64,000 bases of DNA from contig NZ_FOAZ01000009.1 of the NCBI RefSeq assembly GCF_900109465.1, positions 186,001 through 250,000 of the forward strand. Direction: 5' to 3'. Source of the DNA: Streptacidiphilus jiangxiensis (GTDB lineage Bacteria > Actinomycetota > Actinomycetes > Streptomycetales > Streptomycetaceae). The stretch's first letter is position 1. Every line of letters starts with the position of its first letter. The notes beneath the pieces are model-generated. The model made no database searches. It worked only from the letters and a program-made list of their open reading frames with translations, and was not told the origin of the DNA. Position numbers and translations under genes: made by a program. Of the stretch, positions 52,650 through 60,196 are shown piece by piece.

Positions 52650-53471
52650 TCAGCCCTTGCGGCCCTCCTCGTCGGGGTCGCTTTCCGCGTGCTCTGCTTC
52701 CGTATGTTCGGCGGCCTCGAGCGAGGCGGGTGACTCGGCTCCGGGGGCGAGCGCCGTTCCGCCGGACTCCGCCGCGAGCTCGGCCTTCATCGCCGCGAGT
52801 TCCGCGTCCACGCCCCCGCCGGAGCTGAGCGCGTCCAGCTCGTCGCCCAGGTCGTCGCGGGCGAGGGAAGACGTGGGGTCCTCCAGTGCGCCGGAGGCCA
52901 TCAGCTCGTCGAGAGCGCCCGCCCGCGCCTGGAGCTCCTCGGTGCGGTCCTGGGCACGCTGGATCGCCGTGCCGATGTCGCCCATCTGGTCGGAGATGCC
53001 GGTCGTGGCCTCGCCGATCCGGGCCCCGGCCTCGGCCGCCGTGTAGGTGGCCTTGATCGTCTCCTTGCGGGTGCGGAAGTCCTCGACCTTGGCTTCCAGC
53101 TGCTGTGAGGCCGTGGTGAGCTTCTGCTCCTCCTGCCGCAGGGTGGTCAGTTGCTCCTCCAGCCCCTGGTCCTGTTCGAGGACGGCCGCGCGGCGGGTCA
53201 GCGCCTCGCGGGCCAGATCCTCCCTGTCGGCCGACAACGCCTGCTGCGCCTGGTCCTGGAGGGTCGCGGCGGACTTCCCCAGCTGTGTGCGCTGCAGTTC
53301 GATGCGCTTGCGGCTGGTGGCCACGTCCGCCAGGCCGCGCCGGACCTGCTGCAGCAGCTGCAGCTGGCGTTGGTACGCGTAGTCCAGGACCTCGCGGGGG
53401 TCCTCGGCCCGGTCCAGGGCCTTGTTCGCCTTGACTTTGAACACTCCGGTGACCCGGTTGACCAGACCCAT
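52650..53471 (-). CDS. pspA: PspA/IM30 family protein
   Basis: The 273-residue protein is almost entirely helical: GVFKVKANKALDRAEDPREV at the N-terminus, then long coiled coils (RRGLADVATSRKRIELQRTQ, LEQDQGLEEQLTTLRQEEQK). It ends in an acidic low-complexity tail (AEHTEAEHAESDPDEE). PspA/IM30 proteins polymerise on stressed membranes. It precedes htpX by 40 bp on the same strand; together they form a membrane-repair unit. Confidence 0.88.
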   Translation of the reverse strand: MGLVNRVTGVFKVKANKALDRAEDPREVLDYAYQRQLQLLQQVRRGLADVATSRKRIELQRTQLGKSAATLQDQAQQALSADREDLAREALTRRAAVLEQDQGLEEQLTTLRQEEQKLTTASQQLEAKVEDFRTRKETIKATYTAAEAGARIGEATTGISDQMGDIGTAIQRAQDRTEELQARAGALDELMASGALEDPTSSLARDDLGDELDALSSGGGVDAELAAMKAELAAESGGTALAPGAESPASLEAAEHTEAEHAESDPDEEGRKG

Positions 53472-53487
53472 CGGGGAACTCCCTCCC

Positions 53488-53907
53488 TCACGCGGTCGCG
53501 CAGACCGCCTCGACGAAGTGTCCGACGCGCCACTCGCCGAGGTGCCGCGACAGGTCCGCCTCGGTGATCATGCCGACCAGGCGGTGGTTCTCGATGACGG
53601 GCATGCGACGGATGCGGTACTCGGCCATGAGCTCCAGCACCTCGTCAGCCTCCGTCCCGACGTCGACGGTGAGCGGCTTGCCCTGGGCCAGGGCGCCGGC
53701 CGTCGTCGTGTTCGGGTCCATCCCGTCGGCCACGCACCGGATCACGATGTCGCGGTCGGTGATGATGCCGTGCAGCCGCTCGTCGGCGCCGCAGACGGGC
53801 AGCGCGCCGACGTCGAGCTCGCGCATGCGCCGCGCGGCGGTCGCGAGGGTCTCCTCCTCGCGCACGCAGGCCACGCCCGTGTGCATCAGGTCCCTGGCAT
53901 CGCTCAT
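53488..53907 (-). CDS. HRP1 (Rv2626c)-like CBS protein
   Basis: The 139-residue protein is a stand-alone CBS pair. Its sequence follows M. tuberculosis hypoxic response protein 1 closely: ARDLMHTGVACVREEETLAT, ELDVGALPVCGADERLHGII, TDRDIVIRCVADGMDPNTTT and HRLVGMITEADLSRHLGEW. HRP1 is one of the most strongly induced DosR-regulon proteins. ATG 53907 was chosen to match HRP1 length. A variant box-like sequence lies 60 bp upstream. Confidence 0.9.
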   Translation of the reverse strand: MSDARDLMHTGVACVREEETLATAARRMRELDVGALPVCGADERLHGIITDRDIVIRCVADGMDPNTTTAGALAQGKPLTVDVGTEADEVLELMAEYRIRRMPVIENHRLVGMITEADLSRHLGEWRVGHFVEAVCATA

Positions 53908-53966
53908 GACCCGCTCCGTTCCTCGTCGTTCCTGGTCGCGCACGCGCAGGCGGCCGTGGGAGGCCT

Positions 53967-53986
53967 GGGCCGGAACGCTTCGGTCC
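53967..53986. promoter_or_regulatory. variant DosR/OsdR half-site pair with 8-bp spacer
   Basis: GGGCCG and CGGTCC half-sites are present in the usual orientation but separated by GAACGCTT (8 bp) instead of 2 bp. It lies 60 bp before the HRP1-like gene. Confidence 0.3.
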
Positions 53987-54109
53987 ACCCGGCTCCTGCC
54001 CCGTGGCGGGACGGCTACGCACCGGCGGCGGCGCGGACTTCCGGAATGCCACCGGGCCGTCGACCGCTCACAGTGGAGTCAGGACACCCGCTTCCACGGA
54101 GGGCATGCC

Positions 54110-55177
54110 ATGGACCACGACGACCTTCCGCAGGAGCTTCCCGAGCTGCAGGTGACCGTGCTGGGCGAGGTCTCTCCGGCGACCAGCGAGCTGGCGAGGT
54201 CGACACTGGCGGAGGTGCTGGCGGAGTCCGGTGGGCACATCCGGACCGCCCAGGTGCGGCTGGCCCGGATGAGGCGGCAGGAAGGCCGCCCCGCCACGGC
54301 GCAGGCGCTCGTCGACGTGGACGGGCAGTTCGTGCGCGCCCAGGTCGCCGCGCACACGATGACGGAGGCCATCGCGCTCCTGCGCGAGCGGCTGACCGTG
54401 CAGCTGACCCGCTTGGAATGGGCCCGGCACTGGGATCCCGGCTACGACGTGGAGGGGTCCGGTCCGCTGGAGTGGCGCGAGGGGACCGAGGGCGCGCACC
54501 GGCCGGTCCGGGTGATGCTGCCCAAGGAGGAGCGCGGCATCGTCCGCCGCAAGGCCTACGACCTGGTGACCCAGACCGTGGACCGGGCGGCGCTGACGAT
54601 GGAGATGATGGACTACGACTTCCATCTCTTCACCGAGTTCGGCAGCGGTCAGGACAGCGTCGTCTACCGCTTCGGTCCCGGGCCGTTCCGGCTGGCGCAG
54701 CTCGACCCGCAGCCCGAGCGCGTCACCGCCTCGGCGATCCCGGTGAACCTGCTGAAGACGCCGGCGCCGGTGCTCACCGAGGACGAGGCCAAGGCCCGGC
54801 TGGGCGAGACGGAGTACCCGTTCGTCTTCTTCAAGGACGCCTCCACCGGGCGCGGCACCGTCCTGTACTGGCGCTATGACGGCCACTACGGCCTGGTCAG
54901 CGCCGCCGCGGCCGCGGGGGCCGCGCAGGACGCCGCCCGAACCGCCGCGTCCGAGGTCGCCGAGCCCACCCCCTTGCCCGCCGCGCAGCGCAGGCCGGAC
55001 TCCCTCGGTGAGCGCGTGGAGGCGCTGGAAGGCCGGGTCGCGGCCCTGGCCGACGCGCTCGACACGCTCACGACCGGCCTGGAGTCAGGCCCTGGGGAGC
55101 CCGCGGACCCCGAGGAGGTCCGACGCGCCGCACGCCTGGCGCGCGAGCTGTTGATCGCCGCCGGCTTCCGCCGCTGA
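54110..55177 (+). CDS. ribosome hibernation factor-like protein with two C-terminal S30AE_C domains
   Basis: The 355-residue protein starts with an S30AE/RaiA-like region (LQVTVLGEVSPATSELARST, then TMTEAIALLRERLTVQLTRL). The first S30AE_C module is at about 150-200 (GIVRRKAYDLVTQTVDRAAL, DYDFHLFTEFGSGQDSVVYR) and a second at about 215-270 (TEYPFVFFKDASTGRGTVLY, WRYDGHYGLVSA). A C-terminal coiled coil follows (LGERVEALEGRVAALADALD). Long HPF proteins dimerise 70S ribosomes through one such C-terminal domain; here it is doubled. M. tuberculosis Rv0079 is a DosR-regulated dormancy translation inhibitor. RBS GGAGGG. Confidence 0.85.
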   Translation: MDHDDLPQELPELQVTVLGEVSPATSELARSTLAEVLAESGGHIRTAQVRLARMRRQEGRPATAQALVDVDGQFVRAQVAAHTMTEAIALLRERLTVQLTRLEWARHWDPGYDVEGSGPLEWREGTEGAHRPVRVMLPKEERGIVRRKAYDLVTQTVDRAALTMEMMDYDFHLFTEFGSGQDSVVYRFGPGPFRLAQLDPQPERVTASAIPVNLLKTPAPVLTEDEAKARLGETEYPFVFFKDASTGRGTVLYWRYDGHYGLVSAAAAAGAAQDAARTAASEVAEPTPLPAAQRRPDSLGERVEALEGRVAALADALDTLTTGLESGPGEPADPEEVRRAARLARELLIAAGFRR

Positions 55178-55331
55178 CCGCCGCTGACCGGGGCTGACCG
55201 GCACGCCCGCGAAGCCCACCACCGGTCGGAGTGACCGCGAGCCGGCACGACCGGCCGAACGGCTGGAGTGCCAGGAGGCTGAGACCCCGTAACTGCAGTG
55301 CCGCCGCGACGGCCCCCCGTAGGGCGGACGG

Positions 55332-56159
55332 TCACACCGCCCTGCGATAGAGCCAGACCCCGAGCGGGGCGAAGACGGCGACGATGCCGGCGTCCCAGGC
55401 CAGGGCCCGCCAGACATCGCTCGCCGCCGGAACGCCCAGGACCAGATCCCGGACCGCCTGGGCGGTGTGGGAGACGGGCTGGTGGTCGGCGAAGGCCTGG
55501 AGCCAGCCGGGCATCGTGTTCACCGGGATGAACGCCCCGGAGGCGAACACCAGGGGGACCAGCACCGGGAACGCGGCCGCCTGCGCCGTCTCGGGGTCAC
55601 CGACCGCGAGCCCGACCACAGCGAACACCCACGACATGGCGAACGCGAAGGCGATCACCAGCAGCACCGCGGCCAGGAACGCCGGCACCGAGCTGCGCAG
55701 CCGGAAGCCGACCGCGAAGCCCGCCGCCGTCATCAGCGCGACGACGAAGACACTGCGCGCGAGGTCGGCCAGGGTACGACCGGCCAGCACGGCCGAGCGG
55801 GACATCGGCAGCGAGCGGAACCGCTCCATCAGGCCGGTCTGCATGTCGGTCGCCAGGCCGATCGCGGTGTTCATGGCCCCGAAGACCGCCGTCTGCACGA
55901 AGATGCCGGGCATCAGGTAGTCGACGTACGGGACGTCGATCAGCGAGCGGCCGATCACGCCGCCGAACACGTAACGGAACATCAACACGAAGACCAGTGG
56001 CTGGATCGTCGAGAAGACCAGCAGTTGCGGCACCCGGACCAGGCCGAGCAGGTTCCGTCCGGCCACGGCCAGTGCGTCGCGGGCGGGTGCCGTCAGGCGC
56101 TCGCGGGTCCTGACGGCGGCGCGCACCCCGGCATGGTCGGCGAGCTGTCCGGCGGTCAC
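55332..56159 (-). CDS. ABC-2 type permease, DrrB-like
   Basis: The 275-residue protein has six membrane segments of the ABC-2 transporter family (QPLVFVLMFRYVFGGVIG; PGIFVQTAVFGAMNTAIGLA; GFAVGFRLRSSVPAFLAAVL; LVPLVFASGAFIPVNTMPGW). Its GTG start overlaps the TGA of the ATPase gene (GTGA), so the two are translationally coupled. Such pairs export drugs or lipids; the substrate is unknown. Confidence 0.88.
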   Translation of the reverse strand: MTAGQLADHAGVRAAVRTRERLTAPARDALAVAGRNLLGLVRVPQLLVFSTIQPLVFVLMFRYVFGGVIGRSLIDVPYVDYLMPGIFVQTAVFGAMNTAIGLATDMQTGLMERFRSLPMSRSAVLAGRTLADLARSVFVVALMTAAGFAVGFRLRSSVPAFLAAVLLVIAFAFAMSWVFAVVGLAVGDPETAQAAAFPVLVPLVFASGAFIPVNTMPGWLQAFADHQPVSHTAQAVRDLVLGVPAASDVWRALAWDAGIVAVFAPLGVWLYRRAV

Positions 56160-57106
56160 GGCGTGCCGTCCGCTTCGGCGTGGTGGCCGGTCAGCGCGAG
56201 GAAGACGTCGTCGAGGCTGGACTCGCGGACCGTCACCGCACGCGGTGTGAGCGCGCGCTCGTCGAGCAGGTGCAGGACGTCGAGCAGCGTGGAGCCGTCC
56301 CGGGAGGACAGGCGGAGCACGGAGTCCTGACGTTCCGGGGGGAGCGAGAGCTGCTCCGCGATCACCCGGGCCGCCCGCGCGGCACGGTCCTGATCCGGCA
56401 TGCGCAGCTCGATGACGGTGTGGCCGAGCCTTTCCTTGAGCAGGGCGGGCTCGTCGTCCGCGATCACGCGGCCTTCGCTGACGACGGCGACGCGTCCCGC
56501 CAGTCGGTCCGCCTCCTCCAGGTACTGCGTGGTGAGCAGCACGGTTGTCCCGATGCCGACCAGTTCGCGGATCATCCCCCACAGGGCGAGCCGGCTGGCG
56601 GGATCGAGACCGGTGGTCGGCTCGTCCAGGAACAGCACCGGTGGTTGCGGCACCAGGGCGGCAGCGACGTCGAGCCGGCGGCGCATCCCGCCGGAGTACG
56701 TCCGCACCGTCCGGTCGCCCGCGTCGGCCAGGCCGAACCGCTCCAGCAACTCGTCGGCGCGCGGGCGGAACCGTCTTCTGGGGAGCCGGGTCAGCCGACC
56801 GATCAGCCGCAGGTTCTCCCGCCCGGTGAGGTTCGGGTCGACGGCCGCGTACTGTCCCGCGAGTCCGATCAGCCCGCGCACCACCGCCGGTTCGCGCACG
56901 ACGTCGTGGCCCAGCACCTCGGCCCGGCCGGAGGTGGGGCGCAGGATCGTGGTGAGGATGCGGATGGCGGTGGTCTTTCCGGCCCCGTTCGGGCCGAGCA
57001 GGCCGAACACCGTGCCCGCCGGCACGTCCAGGTCGACGCCGTCGAGCGCGGTCAGTGAGCCGAACCGCTTGGTCAGGCCCTGCACGCTGATCGCCGACGA
57101 GGACAA
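56156..57106 (-). CDS. ABC transporter ATPase, DrrA-like
   Basis: The 316-residue ATPase has Walker A GLLGPNGAGKTTAIRIL, Q-loop GQYAAVDPNLTG, signature YSGGMRRRLDVA, Walker B PPVLFLDEPTTGLDPA and a C-terminal DrrA-type extension (ESSLDDVFLALTGHHAE). The start appears to be TTG at 57106 with AGGTG nine bases upstream. It forms an exporter with the overlapping permease; daunorubicin-resistance and glycolipid exporters are the nearest known types. Confidence 0.88.
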   Translation of the reverse strand: MSSSAISVQGLTKRFGSLTALDGVDLDVPAGTVFGLLGPNGAGKTTAIRILTTILRPTSGRAEVLGHDVVREPAVVRGLIGLAGQYAAVDPNLTGRENLRLIGRLTRLPRRRFRPRADELLERFGLADAGDRTVRTYSGGMRRRLDVAAALVPQPPVLFLDEPTTGLDPASRLALWGMIRELVGIGTTVLLTTQYLEEADRLAGRVAVVSEGRVIADDEPALLKERLGHTVIELRMPDQDRAARAARVIAEQLSLPPERQDSVLRLSSRDGSTLLDVLHLLDERALTPRAVTVRESSLDDVFLALTGHHAEADGTP

Positions 57107-57311
57107 TCCGACTCACCTGCTCCGGACGAGGACGGCACTCCACCGGGTCGGGTCCCGCACCGTCAGGCCCCGGCGCCGTCTTCCATCCTCCGTCGTGCCG
57201 CCACCGCCTGCCCGGCGGAGGCCCGGACCGAGCCCGGGCGCACCGACCGGGGTGCGGGCCCGGTGGCGCGGGTCGAAGCTAGAAAGACCCCAGCCCTCGC
57301 GGGAGGCAGCG

Positions 57312-58172
57312 ATGACCACTGCACCGTCGGGATCCGTCGTGGTCGGCGTCGACCAGTCCGCGGGAGCCCGGGCGGCCCTGGAATGGGCCGCCGCAGAGGC
57401 GCAGCGGCGCGCGGCCGCGCTGCGGATCGCCTGCTCCTGGAACAGTCTCGACCACGAGCTCCCGGAGGACTACCAGCAGCTCATGCAGGAGCCCGCCCAG
57501 CAGGCCACGGCCGGCTTTCTGAGCGAGACGGCGACCGAGCTGCGCGCGCGGTATCCAGACCTGGACATCGGCACCGTCACCATGGCCGAGACGCCGGCCG
57601 AGGGGCTCATCGCCCTGGCCGGGGCCGCCGACCTGCTGGTCGTCGGCCGACGGGGCCTGAACACCCTCCTGACGGTCCTCCTCGGTTCGGTGAGCCAGCA
57701 GGTCGTGGCCCACTCCCCGGTCCCCGTCGTGGTCGTGCCGGAGACCCCGGCCCCGGCGGCACCCGAGGCGCCCGTGGTCGTCGGGGTCGCACGCGAGGTG
57801 ACGGAGCCGCTCGCCTTCGCCTTCGCCGAGGCGGAACTACGCGGCGCTCCGCTGATCGCGGTGCGGTCCTGGGCGCTCGCCAATCCCTACGTCGTCGCCA
57901 GCCCCGAGGCCGTGACCGAGATCGAGGCGGACGAGGACCGGGAGCTGCGGTCGCTCGTCGACGTGGTCCACCGCCGGCACCCGTCCGTCGAGGTCGGCAC
58001 CCGGGTGGAGTTCGCGACGGCCGAGGCCGCGCTGATCGAGGCGGCGAAGGGCGCCGGCCTGGTGGTGCTGGGCCGACACCGCCGCCACATGCGCTACGGG
58101 CTCCCCCTGGGCCGGGTCCCCCACCGTGTCCTGCACCTGTCCGACCTGCCGGTCGTCGTGGTGCCCAACTGA
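57312..58172 (+). CDS. tandem universal stress protein
   Basis: The 286-residue protein has two Usp domains. Domain 1: VVVGVDQSAGARAALEWAAA and GRRGLNTLLTVLLGSVS. Domain 2: VVVGVAREVTEPLAFAFAEA and GRHRRHMRYGLPLGRVPHR. It is the closest paralogue of the stress protein at 7580-8452. No canonical box is visible; an AAGCTAGAAAGA element lies about 25-35 bp before the ATG. RBS GGGAGG. Confidence 0.9.
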   Translation: MTTAPSGSVVVGVDQSAGARAALEWAAAEAQRRAAALRIACSWNSLDHELPEDYQQLMQEPAQQATAGFLSETATELRARYPDLDIGTVTMAETPAEGLIALAGAADLLVVGRRGLNTLLTVLLGSVSQQVVAHSPVPVVVVPETPAPAAPEAPVVVGVAREVTEPLAFAFAEAELRGAPLIAVRSWALANPYVVASPEAVTEIEADEDRELRSLVDVVHRRHPSVEVGTRVEFATAEAALIEAAKGAGLVVLGRHRRHMRYGLPLGRVPHRVLHLSDLPVVVVPN

Positions 58173-58237
58173 GGCCTGAAGACCGAGGGCTGAGACCTGG
58201 AACCTGAGGCCGAACGGAACGAAGGGTGGCGTCCGCG

Positions 58238-58462
58238 ATGCAGCAGTACGAACTGAGAGCCGAGCACCGTCCCGTCCCCGGCGGGGGACGCCGCGTGCAC
58301 CTGTGGCACGTCGTGCGGGCGGAGGAGCAGTCGGGCCTGTGCGGATACCACCTCGTGCCGAACGCGGACAGCGGCCGGATCGCCGACCTGGAGGACCTTC
58401 CCGGGCAGCGCTGCGAGGCCTGTCGCACGGCCTACCGGTCCGCGCTGCCCCCGCCGGACTGA
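58238..58462 (+). CDS. small CxxH/CxxC zinc-knuckle-like protein
   Basis: The 74-residue protein reads VHLWHVVRAEEQSGLCGYHL in the middle and LEDLPGQRCEACRTAYRSAL near the end. The spacing CxxH, about 24 residues, CxxC is that of a small zinc-binding knuckle. Start ATG 58238 has GAAGGG ten bases upstream; a GTG at 58226 would sit on the RBS. It lies between a stress-protein gene and the Rv1733c-like gene. Function is unknown; it may be a small DNA- or protein-binding factor. Confidence 0.65.
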   Translation: MQQYELRAEHRPVPGGGRRVHLWHVVRAEEQSGLCGYHLVPNADSGRIADLEDLPGQRCEACRTAYRSALPPPD

Positions 58463-58541
58463 TCCGACCGCCGCACGGCGACAGGAAACGAGCTCATGAG
58501 CACCGCCTCGGCCGTCGCGGGCTTCGCTCCGAGGACAGAGG

Positions 58542-59132
58542 TCAGCCGGGGCGGCCGGGGCGGCGTCGGGACCAGCCGGGCTCGACTCGCGCCCATTCGG
58601 CCTCCCACTGCGCGTACCGGTACCGGTCCAGCACGAGCCGGGAGCCCTTCCAGACCAGCACACACAGCAGGGCCATGACCGCCGCGGTGCCCGCGGCGAA
58701 CTGGAAGCCGCGCAGGGCCGCCTGGGCCTGGGTGGCGGGTGCGGTGGTGCGGGACCCGTCGGGTCCGATCCACACCTGGACCGGCGTGCCGGCCGCCTGC
58801 CCGGGCCAGGCCTTCACGGTCGCGCCGTGCACGGCGCCGTTCGGGGTGGTCCAGCCCGCGAGCGCGGGCACCTGACCGCTGAGGTCGGCGTTCCCGGAGG
58901 CCGCCGGGGCGTCGGCCAGCAGATGGGCGGTGACCAGGTGCCGGGTCCGCGCCTGGGCCTGTGACGCGCGAACGACCGCGTGGTACTGCTGGACGCCGAC
59001 GGTGGCCGCCGTCAGCGGCAGCACGCCGAGCACGGCGACCAGCAGGAGACGGCCCAGGAGCGACTGGACGAGGTCCGACCCTCGACGCAGTCCCCGGCCG
59101 TCCTTGGAGCGGTGGTGGGATGCACGGTCCAT
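58542..59132 (-). CDS. Rv1733c-like two-TM membrane protein
   Basis: The 196-residue protein has an N-terminal membrane segment ([20 protein letters not shown]), an extracytoplasmic loop with [19 protein letters not shown] and [20 protein letters not shown], and a second membrane segment ([20 protein letters not shown]) followed by [15 protein letters not shown]. This arrangement and ending are typical of the Rv1733c family. Rv1733c is a DosR-regulon membrane protein and T-cell antigen. Two boxes lie 67 and 89 bp upstream. RBS GGAGG before ATG 59132. Confidence 0.85.
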   Translation of the reverse strand: MDRASHHRSKDGRGLRRGSDLVQSLLGRLLLVAVLGVLPLTAATVGVQQYHAVVRASQAQARTRHLVTAHLLADAPAASGNADLSGQVPALAGWTTPNGAVHGATVKAWPGQAAGTPVQVWIGPDGSRTTAPATQAQAALRGFQFAAGTAAVMALLCVLVWKGSRLVLDRYRYAQWEAEWARVEPGWSRRRPGRPG

Positions 59133-59198
59133 GGTGGCGGCCTCCAGTCGTCCGACAACGACTCCTTCCAGCCTCACCCTGCTCGCGCGGACCGTCAT

Positions 59199-59234
59199 GG
59201 ACCGTTCGGCCCGCAGATCGGGTCCGGTCGGCCC
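59199..59234. promoter_or_regulatory. two tandem DosR/OsdR boxes, copies 8 and 9
   Basis: GGACCGTTCGGCCC (59199-59212) and GGTCCGGTCGGCCC (59221-59234) each match 13 of 14 positions and start 22 bp apart, about two helical turns. The nearer box is 67 bp before the Rv1733c-like start. Paired boxes are typical of strongly induced DosR promoters. Confidence 0.6.
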
Positions 59235-59384
59235 GGTCCCGCGCCACCACGGCAAGCGTGATCATCGCCGCCGGTCGACGAGATCCGTGGGCGGCCCTCG
59301 GCCGCGCGCACGGGGGTGCCCACATGTCCATGGTGGACCAGGACCGTGCGCGGCACCTGTCCACGGCGTCGGGCCCGCCCGACG

Positions 59385-59413
59385 TTGCCCTGAGGGGGCC
59401 GTCACGTTACATC
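59385..59413 (+). promoter_or_regulatory. possible urease promoter
   Basis: TTGCCC (59385-59390) and TACATC (59408-59413) are 17 bp apart, with a leader of about 115 nt to ureA. Confidence 0.3.
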
Positions 59414-59529
59414 TGACGCACCACGGCCGAGTTCTGCGGCCACGGGGCGTTCACTTCCGATACGGTGACCGCACCCCGCGGCACGAGGGCGTGCTCGCGT
59501 CCGTCCTCGCCCCCGAGGAGTCCGACGCC

Positions 59530-59832
59530 ATGAGGCTGACCCCGCACGAGCAGGAACGGCTGATGATCCACGTCGCCGCCGACGTCGCGCTGGCGCGGCA
59601 GGCACGCGGGCTGCGGCTGAACCATCCCGAGGCCCTCGCCATCCTGACCGTCCACGTGCTCGAGGGCGCGCGGGACGGGCGGGCGGTCACCGAGCTGATG
59701 GCATCCGGGCGGACGGTCCTCGGCCGCGAGGACGTGATGGAGGGGGTCCCGGAGATGATCCGTGACGTCCAGGTCGAGGCCACCTTCCCGGACGGCACCA
59801 AGCTCGTCACCCTCCACGACCCCATCCAGTGA
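59530..59832 (+). CDS. ureA: urease gamma subunit
   Basis: The 100-residue subunit follows the UreA pattern: [60 protein letters not shown], and ends [20 protein letters not shown]. It caps the alpha-beta trimer of urease, which hydrolyses urea to ammonia and carbamate in the cytoplasm. ATG 59530 gives the usual length. It is first in ureABCFGD. Confidence 0.95.
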   Translation: MRLTPHEQERLMIHVAADVALARQARGLRLNHPEALAILTVHVLEGARDGRAVTELMASGRTVLGREDVMEGVPEMIRDVQVEATFPDGTKLVTLHDPIQ

Positions 59833-59860
59833 CCGGCATCCAGTGATCGGCGGCGATGAC

Positions 59861-60196
59861 GTGACGACGGACCTGCCCGCGGGCCTGATCCCGGGTGAAC
59901 TGCTTCTCGGCGACGGCGTGGTGGAGCTCAACGTCGGCCGGGAGACGACCGCCCTGACGGTCGTCAACACCGGGGACCGCCCGGTGCAGGTCGGCTCCCA
60001 CTACCACTTCGCCGAGGCCAACCCGGCGCTGCGCTTCGACCGCGCCGTCGCGCGCGGGCAGCGCCTCAACATCCCGGCCGGTACGGCCGTGCGGTTCGAA
60101 CCCGGCATTCCCATGGCCGTGGAGCTGGTGCCGCTCGGCGGTCGCCGCGAGGTGTGGGGTCTGCGCGGCGAGACGGCCGGGCGGGTGGAGGCGTGA
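59861..60196 (+). CDS. ureB: urease beta subunit
   Basis: The 111-residue subunit has the UreB pattern: [60 protein letters not shown] and GTAVRFEPG. The GTG at 59861 is preferred; a GTG at 59843 is also in frame. Its TGA overlaps the GTG of ureC, so translation is coupled. Confidence 0.93.
   Translation: MTTDLPAGLIPGELLLGDGVVELNVGRETTALTVVNTGDRPVQVGSHYHFAEANPALRFDRAVARGQRLNIPAGTAVRFEPGIPMAVELVPLGGRREVWGLRGETAGRVEA

Larger units (their letters stand above)
59133..59529. other. divergent intergenic region, 397 bp, between the Rv1733c-like gene and urease
   Basis: It holds the paired boxes at 59199-59234, the GCTGGAAGG element (26 bp after the proximal box on the minus strand) and a proposed urease promoter at 59385-59413. 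No gene is evident. Confidence 0.6.

Noticed and set aside
59762-59860. Longer UreB start
   Set aside because: The extension lies inside the 3' end of ureA and UreB family length fits the GTG at 59861.
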